Origin: Paenibacillus soyae
GTDB taxonomy: Bacteria > Bacillota > Bacilli > Paenibacillales > Paenibacillaceae
Reading direction: 5' to 3'
DNA: 64,000 nucleotides
Assembly: GCF_024623455.1 (NCBI RefSeq)
Contig: NZ_JANIPJ010000001.1
Location: 434,001 to 498,000, forward strand
Shown: positions 29,479-37,122 of the stretch, one piece after another
Numbering within the stretch: the stretch's first letter is position 1
Layout of the letters: each line of letters starts with the position of its first letter
Program-made: the position numbers and the translations under genes
Notes under the pieces: model-generated
Told to the model about the DNA's origin: nothing
Seen by the model: the letters and a program-made list of their open reading frames with translations, nothing else
Database searches by the model: none

Positions 29479-31042
29479 ACCATCTGCCAAGCCAGGGAAT
29501 ACGAGCGAGATCATAGCGGTCGATAATCCTCATCCAAATCATCAACAGCAAATAGAGGATTACGCTCGCCGCGCTTGCCAGCAGGAGACTCATCCACTCC
29601 GCGCCAAGCGGGGAATGCTTCATCGTCCATTGCGCGGCGGCTCCCATGATGATCATCGCCGAGATCACCTTAACGAAGTCTAGACTCTTCATGCGGAAGC
29701 CGATGAAACGGAGGACGCTGATGGCGTGCAGGACGGTGACTAGCACGATATTGACGTTAATGGCGATTATCGCTCCATAAATGCCGAGCTCCGGCTTGGA
29801 GGTGAGCTGAACGATCAACACCAGCTTCACGGCTGCGCCGATAAACGTATTGAGCAGGGCGGTACCCGGTTTGTTCAATGCTTGGAGGGCGGCTTGAAGC
29901 GGAGCCTGTAAATAAATGAACAACGCGACGGGAGCCATCATCTGCAGCATGGGAGCGTATTCGGGATGGTCGTATACGATCCGGCACAGAGGCTCGGCGA
30001 ACAATCCCATCACGACGGCAAAAGGAGCGCCCGAAACAAGCGCGATGCGCATCGATTGATGCAGCCGCTTATGAATAAGCGGCTTATCGTTCCGGGCGGC
30101 CGCTTCCGACAATGACGGCACAAGCGATACCGCAAGCGAATACGTCAGCGCGGTCGGAAGCAGCAGCAGGGGAATGATCATGCCCTGCAAAGCCCCGTAC
30201 TGAGCCGTTGCGATTCCTGTTATGATTCCCGCGGCCGCCAGGCTGCGCGCGGTGAATATCGATTCGAGCAGATAGGAGAGGGATCCGACCAGCTTGCTGC
30301 CCGTAACCGGGATGGACAATCCGAGCAGGCGACGCAATACGGAAGGATGCTTCTCCTGATCCTCTTCGAGGGAGGAAGCCCCCCCTTCCGCCTCCTTTGA
30401 GGCTTTGCGGGTTTTGTCCCTGCCGTATTTCCACAAGAGCACCAGCAGTCCGCCGATTTCCCCCGCAACGACGCCGAGCATAGCGCCGGCAGCCGCCCAT
30501 TCCAAGCCGTAAGGCAGAAGCAAGTAGGCGAAGATAAGGGTTCCGATGATGCGTACGATCGTCTCGACGAGACTCGATAAAGCGCTTGGAATCATGTTTT
30601 GTTTGCCTTGGAAGTACCCCCGGTAAACCGATGACACCCCGATAATAATAAGCAGGGGGCTCATCATGAGGAAGGCGCGGTAAACCCTGGCGTCAGGGAG
30701 CACGTGCTTGATAATGAACGGCGCGAACAGCAGCATCGCGGCCGTCATGATGACGGCAATAGACACGGTCAGCGCCATAGCCGTGCGGAATATATGTTTG
30801 ACCCGCTTATGATCGCCTTGCGACTCCGCCTCCGCGATCCATTTGGCGATCGCAAGAGGAATCCCGCCTGTTATGATCGTGAGCAGCACGATTAAGAACG
30901 GATAGGCCAGCTGATACAAGCCTACTCCTTCCGCGCCGATGATACGCGGCAACGCGATGCGCGGCACGAAGCCGAGCAGCCGATTGACGATGCCTGCGGC
31001 AAGCAGGATCATGGCACCTTTTATGAACGTTTGCTTGGTCAT
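29471..31042 (-). CDS. spoVB: Stage V sporulation protein B (MOP-family flippase)
   Basis: SpoVB belongs to the polysaccharide/lipid II flippase (MOP) superfamily and is needed for spore cortex synthesis. The 523-residue protein has about fourteen membrane segments; its N-terminal KGAMILLAAGIVNRLLGFVPRI is typical of SpoVB/YtgP. ATG at 31042 is used; an in-frame start further upstream would add 15 residues without homology. Several MOP paralogues exist in Bacillales, so the exact member is inferred from context. Confidence 0.85.
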   Translation of the reverse strand: MTKQTFIKGAMILLAAGIVNRLLGFVPRIALPRIIGAEGVGLYQLAYPFLIVLLTIITGGIPLAIAKWIAEAESQGDHKRVKHIFRTAMALTVSIAVIMTAAMLLFAPFIIKHVLPDARVYRAFLMMSPLLIIIGVSSVYRGYFQGKQNMIPSALSSLVETIVRIIGTLIFAYLLLPYGLEWAAAGAMLGVVAGEIGGLLVLLWKYGRDKTRKASKEAEGGASSLEEDQEKHPSVLRRLLGLSIPVTGSKLVGSLSYLLESIFTARSLAAAGIITGIATAQYGALQGMIIPLLLLPTALTYSLAVSLVPSLSEAAARNDKPLIHKRLHQSMRIALVSGAPFAVVMGLFAEPLCRIVYDHPEYAPMLQMMAPVALFIYLQAPLQAALQALNKPGTALLNTFIGAAVKLVLIVQLTSKPELGIYGAIIAINVNIVLVTVLHAISVLRFIGFRMKSLDFVKVISAMIIMGAAAQWTMKHSPLGAEWMSLLLASAASVILYLLLMIWMRIIDRYDLARIPWLGRWFK

Positions 31043-31225
31043 GATCGAAGACCCCATCTCCTTCAAGGTAACCTGCACATAGGTCATTCTCCGGACATGC
31101 AGGTATTATCACTGTATGCTTGGCATGTCCTTTCGCATGTCAGTCAAATTTGAGATAACTAGCAGGATTTTTCGACAAAGAAGAAGAATATATAGAGAAC
31201 ATCGAAGCGAACGAGGAGGTGCGGC

Positions 31226-31465
31226 ATGGCAGGCGATGAGTTAAGCGTGATGATTGAAGAGCTGTGTCACAGCAAAGCGGAAGAATTCCGAATGCTCGGC
31301 TACGAGCATGTGGACGGCAAGGAGATCTGGGATTGCGTCAGCGCCAAATACGCGAAGACCGGGCAGCCGGAGCTGCATCAGCTGGTGAACGACATTTTAT
31401 CGCTGAAGGTCACGCAATTTATGAATTATATGACGCTTAGTGCCTTTAAAGGGAACCCTTTCTAA
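31226..31465 (+). CDS. comN: ComN-type post-transcriptional regulator
   Basis: The 79-residue protein matches the ComN (YrzD) family in size and in the core FRMLGYEHVDGKEIWDCV and LVNDILSLKVTQFMNYMTL. In B. subtilis ComN controls comEA mRNA and localises to division sites. GAGGAGG lies upstream of ATG 31226. It is next to secD as in B. subtilis. The stop codon lies inside the loop of the terminator. Confidence 0.88.
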   Translation: MAGDELSVMIEELCHSKAEEFRMLGYEHVDGKEIWDCVSAKYAKTGQPELHQLVNDILSLKVTQFMNYMTLSAFKGNPF

Positions 31466-31485
31466 CCGAGGGTTCTTTCTTTTTT
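31453..31485 (+). terminator. Terminator overlapping the comN stop
   Basis: GAACCCT at 31453-31459 pairs with AGGGTTC at 31469-31475 and T-rich sequence follows. The comN stop at 31463-31465 falls in the loop. Confidence 0.8.
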
Positions 31486-31512
31486 GACTCGTTTTTGCGC
31501 CATCTGTATAAT
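31484..31512 (+). promoter_or_regulatory. Sigma-A promoter for secDF
   Basis: TTGACT at 31484-31489 and a perfect TATAAT at 31507-31512 with a 17-base spacer. It is one of the best promoters in the window and starts inside the T-tract of the comN terminator. Confidence 0.8.
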
Positions 31513-31547
31513 GGGAATATTGAGATCATAAGGGGGATATGAGACGT

Positions 31548-32786
31548 ATGTTCGGGAAGAGAATACTAGCCTTCCTTGCGGTCGTGATCGTGACATTCGG
31601 CGTAATGGCCGCGACGACCCCTTGGTTGCTGCAAGAGGTCAAGCTGGGGCTCGATCTAAAGGGCGGCTATGAGGTTCTGTATCAGGCTAAGCCGTTCGAA
31701 GGGGGTTCGGCCGTAACGCCGGAAAGCTTGAAGGAGACGGCGAAGGGTCTCCAGAAGCGGATCGACGATTCTGGATTGGTAGAACCGGAGATTACGCCTG
31801 AAGGCAAGGACCGCATCCGGGTCAAGCTGCCGGGCGTGGAGAGCGAAGACGACGAAGTATTGAAAATGCTCTCGCAACCGATTAACCTCACCTTCCGCGC
31901 GCCTGACGGCACGATTAAGCTGACCGGTACGGATTTCGTGGAGAACGGAGCGGGGCTCGCGTTCGACGATCTGAATCGACCGATCGTCACGATCAAGCTA
32001 AAGAGCGCGGAGAAATTCGGGAAAGTAACGACGGATTTGGTCGGACAAGCCATGTCCATCTATCTAGACGAGACCTTGATATCCAGTCCGATGGTGAACC
32101 AGCCAATCAACAGCGACAGCGCGATTATCGAGATGGGCAATTCTTCCGTTGATGAAGCGCGCGATCTGCGCGACAAAATCAATATGGGATCCCTTCCTCT
32201 GAGGCTCGAAGCCCTGTATACGCAAAGCGTCGGGGCAAAACTCGGCTTGCAATCGCTTGAAGATACGGTAACGGCCGGCGTAATCGGATCGTTGATCGTA
32301 TTGGTGTTCATGATCGTCATATTCCGTGTTCCTGGATTCGTGGCGGCGATTACGATCATTTGTTATGCATGGCTGCTTATTCTCGTGCAGAATTTGATGG
32401 GAGCGACGCTAACGCTGCCAGGCATCGCGGCATTCGTGCTAGGGGTCGGCATGGCCGTCGACGCCAACATTATTACGGCCGAGCGGATTAAGGAAGAGAT
32501 CCGCAGCGGCAAGAGCATGCTGTCCTCGCTTCGGTCCGGCTCGAAAAACTCGTTCCGTACGATCATGGACGCCAATATTACGGGCATTATCGCGGCAGCC
32601 GTGCTTTATTTCATCGGCGACGGCGCGATCAAAGGTTTTGCTTTGACGCTGATCTTCAGCAATATCGTAAGCATCATTACGAATATTTACTTCGCGCGCT
32701 TCCTCCTGGATCTGCTCGTACGAAGCAACCGGTTCCTGAAGCCGGGTTATTACGGCGTGAAGGAGAGTGAAATCCGTGAACTTTAA
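31548..32786 (+). CDS. secD: Protein translocase subunit SecD
   Basis: SecD works with SecF to pull secreted proteins across the membrane using the proton gradient. An N-terminal membrane segment, a large extracytoplasmic domain (GLDLKGGYEVLYQ near residue 30), and five C-terminal membrane segments with GVGMAVDANIITAERIKEE are seen. ATG 31548 fits the AAGGGGG site better than ATG 31539. B. subtilis has a SecDF fusion, while here the two are separate and overlap. Confidence 0.95.
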   Translation: MFGKRILAFLAVVIVTFGVMAATTPWLLQEVKLGLDLKGGYEVLYQAKPFEGGSAVTPESLKETAKGLQKRIDDSGLVEPEITPEGKDRIRVKLPGVESEDDEVLKMLSQPINLTFRAPDGTIKLTGTDFVENGAGLAFDDLNRPIVTIKLKSAEKFGKVTTDLVGQAMSIYLDETLISSPMVNQPINSDSAIIEMGNSSVDEARDLRDKINMGSLPLRLEALYTQSVGAKLGLQSLEDTVTAGVIGSLIVLVFMIVIFRVPGFVAAITIICYAWLLILVQNLMGATLTLPGIAAFVLGVGMAVDANIITAERIKEEIRSGKSMLSSLRSGSKNSFRTIMDANITGIIAAAVLYFIGDGAIKGFALTLIFSNIVSIITNIYFARFLLDLLVRSNRFLKPGYYGVKESEIREL

Positions 32787-33699
32787 TACGAAGATCCGTT
32801 ATGACGTGGTGGGCAACCGGAATAAGTATTTTATCATCTCACTTGCGTTGACCCTCGCCGGCATTCTTTCCCTGATTCTATTCCAACTGAATTTGGGCGT
32901 CGATTTCAAAGCGGGCACCAACATGGATATTTCCATGCCGAAAGCGGTCACGCAGCAGGAAGTGAAGGATGTACTGACTGAGAACGGCTATACGGACATT
33001 ACCCCTACGGTTGGAGGACAGAACAACGACAGGGTTACTATCCGATTCAACGACATTTTGGATCAACAGCAATCGGCCAAGGTCAATGCGGCCATGAAAG
33101 CGAAATTCGGCGAGGACGTCTCCTCCGAGGTGGCTGTCGTATCGCCGGACATCGCGCGGGAGCTCGGCATCAAGACGATCTGGGCGATTCTGATCGCAAG
33201 CATCGGCATCATGGTCTACGTCATGATCCGTTTCGAGTGGCGGTTCGCCCTTGCGGCGAATATCTCTATTCTGTACGACAGCTTCTTCGTCGTCGCCATG
33301 TTCTCCATTCTGAGGCTGGAAGTGGATCTTCCGTTTATCGCGGCCGTCCTGACGACTCTCGGCTACTCGATCAACGATAAAATCGTTATTTTCGACCGGA
33401 TTCGCGAAAACATGCGATTCTCGCAGTTGAAGAATGAGAGCCAGTTGGCCGAGCTGATTAACGCAAGTATTTGGCAGACGATGGCAAGGAACTTGTACAC
33501 GGTATTGACGGTCGTCATCGTGACAGCCAGCATCTTCATATGGGGCAGCCCATCGATCAAGCTGTTCTCGCTGGCGATGTTGATCGGTCTGGTGAGCGGC
33601 GCATATTCGACGATCTTCATCGCGAGCCCTCTATGGTACCTGTTCAAACGCAATCAGAAGCATAAACCGAAGGCTGCTTCGGCTAACACGAATCCTTAA
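32776..33699 (+). CDS. secF: Protein translocase subunit SecF
   Basis: SecF is the partner of SecD. The N-terminal segment FNTKIRYDVVGNRNKYFIIS, the periplasmic-like LNLGVDFKAGTNMDI, and TTLGYSINDKIVIFDRIRENM in the membrane domain are SecF signatures. GTG 32776 is ten bases after AAGGAG; the upstream GTG 32767 overlaps that site. The gene overlaps the end of secD by 11 bases. Length is 307 residues. Confidence 0.95.
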   Translation: MNFNTKIRYDVVGNRNKYFIISLALTLAGILSLILFQLNLGVDFKAGTNMDISMPKAVTQQEVKDVLTENGYTDITPTVGGQNNDRVTIRFNDILDQQQSAKVNAAMKAKFGEDVSSEVAVVSPDIARELGIKTIWAILIASIGIMVYVMIRFEWRFALAANISILYDSFFVVAMFSILRLEVDLPFIAAVLTTLGYSINDKIVIFDRIRENMRFSQLKNESQLAELINASIWQTMARNLYTVLTVVIVTASIFIWGSPSIKLFSLAMLIGLVSGAYSTIFIASPLWYLFKRNQKHKPKAASANTNP

Positions 33700-33710
33700 T
33701 CGGGTTTTAT

Positions 33711-33830
33711 TCCGCAAAACCTAAGCCTATGCTTACTTACGCACTTTCTAAGCCTATGCTTACGAAGCAAGGAAGTGCTTTGCACTTCCTGAGCCTATGC
33801 TTACGAAGAAGGAAATGCATCCGCAAAACC
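33711..33830. repeat. Intergenic repeat cluster between secF and the dimerization-domain gene
   Basis: The 15-mer TAAGCCTATGCTTAC occurs at 33722-33736 and 33749-33763, and a 14-mer variant at 33791-33804. Each holds a TAAGC/GCTTA mini-hairpin. CCGCAAAACC brackets the cluster at both ends (33712 and 33821). Between the second and third units lies a perfect hairpin, AGGAAGTGC with GCACTTCCT (33770-33790). It looks like a short palindromic interspersed repeat, not a coding region. Confidence 0.85.
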
Positions 33831-33845
33831 TTTTAGGAGGTTCAA

Positions 33846-34259
33846 ATGTCAACCAGACCGCGAGATGGGAAGAGAGATCCCGGCAGCCGAACGCGCTTAT
33901 GGGGCGTTCTGGACATTCTGTTTCGGGGCTCTCGGAAAAATCAGAAGGAAGCAAGCCGCGAAGAAGACGCGGATGAGCTGATGCAGGTGGTGCAGCGCGT
34001 CGATGGTGTCGTAACGGTCCAGTCGCTCAAAGCGAGGGAGCACGGCCATTACGTGGTGGCGGACATCGTCATCAGCGTTAATCCTCGGATTACGGTGCTC
34101 GAAGGGCAAGAGATCGCGAAGCGCGTAAAGACGCTGCTGATGCATCGTTTCCTGCATTTGTCGGAAGTATCGGTATTCGTTGAGCCTTATGATCCCGGTT
34201 ATCCATATAAATCCAATCACGACCCTAATCAGGAGCAGATGCCAACACTGCTGCAGTAG
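33846..34259 (+). CDS. Stand-alone cation-transporter dimerization domain protein
   Basis: Residues about 40-118 (LMQVVQRVDGVVTVQSLKAREHG, VVADIVISVNPRITVLEGQEIA) match the cytoplasmic ZT_dimer domain found at the C-terminus of cation diffusion facilitators. No membrane segment is present: the N-terminal 40 residues are basic and polar. A full transporter would be about 300 residues. A ribosome binding site AGGAGG precedes ATG 33846, so it may be translated. Either it is a remnant of a full transporter gene or a genuine metal-binding domain on its own. Confidence 0.75.
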   Translation: MSTRPRDGKRDPGSRTRLWGVLDILFRGSRKNQKEASREEDADELMQVVQRVDGVVTVQSLKAREHGHYVVADIVISVNPRITVLEGQEIAKRVKTLLMHRFLHLSEVSVFVEPYDPGYPYKSNHDPNQEQMPTLLQ

Positions 34260-34291
34260 GAAGCTAGTCAGCAGGAAGGAGAGAATACCTG

Positions 34292-36307
34292 ATGATTCAT
34301 AGGAAGACCCGCTGGACTCTAGCGGAATGGAAAGATTCGGAGGAAGGCGCAGCCAAGCTTCTAAGCGAGAGGCTGAGCCTTCCTCCTCTTGTTGCCCGGC
34401 TGCTCGTGCAGCGCGGCTATGCCGACGAGGCGAGCGCCCGCGCGTTCCTGCATGCGGATGAGAGTCATCTCCACGATCCCTATCTGCTCAGCGGCATGGA
34501 GGATGCGGTTAGACGCATTCGCGCCGCCGCCGAGCATGGAGAGAAGATACGCATATACGGCGATTACGACGCGGACGGCGTATCCAGCACTTCGCTGCTG
34601 TTTCACGTATTCCGCGGGATGGGCCTTCATTTCGACTATTATATTCCTCATCGCGCTTTGGAAGGGTACGGTTTAAACAAAGAAGCGATCGCCCTTGCGG
34701 CGGAAGAGGGCGTAAAGCTGATCGTCACGGTCGACACGGGCATTAGCGCGTACGATGAAATCGAATACGCGGGAACCCTCGGCATCGACGTGGTCGTTAC
34801 GGATCACCACGAGCCTCCGGAGCGATTGCCGAACGCCTGCGCCGTCGTTAATCCGAAGCAGGAGCATTGCGGCTACCCGTTCAAAGGGCTGGCCGGCGTC
34901 GGCGTCGCGTTCAAGCTGGCTACAGCCTTGCTCGGGCGTCCTCCGCTGGAGCTAGCCGATATCGTCAGTCTTGGCACGATAGCGGACTTGATGCCTCTCT
35001 TGGACGAGAACCGGATACTTGTCCGTTATGGACTGGAGAGGCTCCGCAAGGACGCCGGCGTCGGTTTTCGGGCGCTTGCGGAAGCGTCCGGCATCGAGCT
35101 CGACGCGATCGTCTCGACGAACATCGCGTTCGGCATGGCGCCGAGGATCAACGCGGCGGGCAGACTGGACCATGCGAAAAAGGCTGTTGCATTGCTCACG
35201 ACGAATGACTATGACGAAGCGATATTATCCGCCGTCCAATTGGATACGCTAAACAAAGAAAGACAACGCATCGTAGATTCCATCGCCAAAGAGGCGGAAG
35301 AGAAATGGCAATCGAAGCTTCAGGCGGCCGAGCAGGCGGGTACGAAACCGCCTTCCGTCATCGTCCTCGCCGGCGAGGGCTGGAATGTAGGCGTCATCGG
35401 GATTGTCGCTTCCAAGCTGCTTGAGAGGCACTATCGCCCTGTCATCATTTTGGGTATCGACAAAGAAACGGGCATGTGCAAAGGCTCGGCCAGATCGATT
35501 GACGGATACGACCTCCATGCCGCGTTAACCGAATGCGAAGAGCTGCTGGACCATTACGGCGGGCATCAGGCAGCCGCGGGCATGACCTTGCATCGCGATC
35601 AATTAGAGCAGCTTGAACAACGGATGTCGTCACTGGCTGAAGAGTGGCTCACGGCGGAGGATTGGATTCCGAAAACCAAAGTGGATATCGCGTGCGGATT
35701 GGAGGACGCGACGCTCGAGACGATCTCGCAGCTCTCCTTGCTGGAGCCGTTCGGCGTGGCGAATCCGTCGCCGAGATTGATGTTCTCCGGCATCCAGCTC
35801 GCCGATCGGAAGGCGATCGGCAAGGAAGCCAAACACCTGAAACTGGCGCTAGGCAGCGGCCGCAAGCTGCTGGATGGCATCGGCTTCGGCATGGGAAGCA
35901 TGGTTGCCACTCTGCCTCCAGGCTGCCGGATCGATTGTATCGGCGAGCTGTCCATTAACGAATGGAACAATCAACGGAAGCCTCAGCTGCAGCTTCATGA
36001 TATGCATTACGAGCCGGCCGCGCTTGCGGAATTCCCGAGCAGGGAGCAATTCGGCCAAGTCTATCAGCTGCTAAGGCGGATGGGACAGGTTCAGGAACGG
36101 GGATTAACCGCAAGAATTTCGGAGCAAATCGGCTTGACTGCGGATGCCGTTCAGCTTATGCTTGACGTATTCGAGGAGCTTCGCTTTATTCGCCGCAGCG
36201 GCGGCGAGTATATCGCGGAGGCATCGCCTGAGAAGCGCGAGCTGGCTACCTCGGAGCGTTACCGGGCGGCGAAGGAGCGGCATGACCGCAGCCATGCGCT
36301 TGCGTGA
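34292..36307 (+). CDS. recJ: Single-stranded-DNA-specific exonuclease RecJ
   Basis: RecJ is a 5'-3' exonuclease of recombination and repair. DHH-family motifs are IYGDYDADGVSSTSLL (about residues 88-103), VTDHHEPP (about 169-176), and DHYGGHQAAAGMTL of the DHHA1 domain; an OB-fold follows. At 671 residues it is shorter than the B. subtilis protein because the C-terminal extension is reduced. AAGGAG lies before ATG 34292. Confidence 0.94.
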   Translation: MIHRKTRWTLAEWKDSEEGAAKLLSERLSLPPLVARLLVQRGYADEASARAFLHADESHLHDPYLLSGMEDAVRRIRAAAEHGEKIRIYGDYDADGVSSTSLLFHVFRGMGLHFDYYIPHRALEGYGLNKEAIALAAEEGVKLIVTVDTGISAYDEIEYAGTLGIDVVVTDHHEPPERLPNACAVVNPKQEHCGYPFKGLAGVGVAFKLATALLGRPPLELADIVSLGTIADLMPLLDENRILVRYGLERLRKDAGVGFRALAEASGIELDAIVSTNIAFGMAPRINAAGRLDHAKKAVALLTTNDYDEAILSAVQLDTLNKERQRIVDSIAKEAEEKWQSKLQAAEQAGTKPPSVIVLAGEGWNVGVIGIVASKLLERHYRPVIILGIDKETGMCKGSARSIDGYDLHAALTECEELLDHYGGHQAAAGMTLHRDQLEQLEQRMSSLAEEWLTAEDWIPKTKVDIACGLEDATLETISQLSLLEPFGVANPSPRLMFSGIQLADRKAIGKEAKHLKLALGSGRKLLDGIGFGMGSMVATLPPGCRIDCIGELSINEWNNQRKPQLQLHDMHYEPAALAEFPSREQFGQVYQLLRRMGQVQERGLTARISEQIGLTADAVQLMLDVFEELRFIRRSGGEYIAEASPEKRELATSERYRAAKERHDRSHALA

Positions 36308-36351
36308 CGAAGGAAACATAAACAGTGTGAAGAAGAAAGGGTTGACCGTAC

Positions 36352-36882
36352 GTGTCGAAGGCATCATACAATTTCAAGGATTACATTCGCGTTATTCCGG
36401 ATTTCCCGCAGCCGGGCATCCGATTTAAGGATATTACGACTCTGCTCAAGGACGGCCCGGCTTACCGCGCCGTCATCGACGAGATGAAGGCGGCCGTCGA
36501 GCATTTGAAGATCGATGTCGTGGCCGGACCAGAGGCCCGCGGCTTCGTTGTCGGCGCTCCGCTCGCGCTTGCGCTGGGCGTTGGCTTCGCGCCGATCCGC
36601 AAGAGCGGCAAGCTTCCCGGCGAGACGATCACCGCAAGCTATGATCTCGAATACGGCAAGGATCAGCTCGCCATGCATAAGGATGCGATCTCGCCGGGTC
36701 AACGCGTACTGATCGCGGATGATTTGCTGGCAACTGGCGGCACGATTCAGACCTCGATGAATCTTATTCGCCAGCTTGGCGGCGAGGTTGTGGGAGCTTC
36801 ATTCCTCATCGAGCTCGCGTATCTGAACGGACGCGAGAAGCTGGACGGCATCGACGTCTTCTCGCTGATGACATACGAATAA
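36352..36882 (+). CDS. apt: Adenine phosphoribosyltransferase
   Basis: Apt salvages adenine to AMP with PRPP. The PRPP-binding motif VLIADDLLATGGTI (about residues 120-133) and the N-terminal IPDFPQPGIRFKDITTLL are family signatures. The start is GTG 36352, giving 176 residues with MSKASYNFKDYIRVIPDFP. recJ-apt-relA is a conserved neighbourhood. Confidence 0.97.
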   Translation: MSKASYNFKDYIRVIPDFPQPGIRFKDITTLLKDGPAYRAVIDEMKAAVEHLKIDVVAGPEARGFVVGAPLALALGVGFAPIRKSGKLPGETITASYDLEYGKDQLAMHKDAISPGQRVLIADDLLATGGTIQTSMNLIRQLGGEVVGASFLIELAYLNGREKLDGIDVFSLMTYE

Positions 36883-36913
36883 GAAGAGCGGGCCGGAGCA
36901 ATCGGCCAGCAGC

Positions 36914-36974
36914 GAAGCCGCTTCGGGCACGCCGTCTCTATGAAGGGATGGTGGCGCCGGGCGGCTTCTTTTTG
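36914..36974 (+). terminator. Possible terminator after apt
   Basis: GAAGCCGC at 36914-36921 can pair with GCGGCTTC at 36961-36968 over a long loop that has smaller internal stems, and TTTTT follows. The long loop makes this uncertain. Confidence 0.45.
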
Positions 36975-36984
36975 ATGATGGAAG

Positions 36985-37014
36985 TTGACGTAACCTTACA
37001 GTTAAAGGCATAAT
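36985..37014 (+). promoter_or_regulatory. Candidate sigma-A promoter for relA
   Basis: TTGACG at 36985-36990 and CATAAT at 37009-37014 with an 18-base spacer, followed by about 108 bases of leader before relA. Confidence 0.5.
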
Positions 37015-37122
37015 ATGATAAAACCTCACTCCATAATGCGGCAACCATTTGCAATAGCCGGCATGGCGGAGGTTTCGAGAATATAACGGCGTTATACGCT
37101 TACGCTTGGAAAGGGACGTTTC

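Noticed and set aside
31539..31547. ATG 31539 as the secD start
   Set aside because: It lies two bases after the ribosome binding site, too close for initiation.
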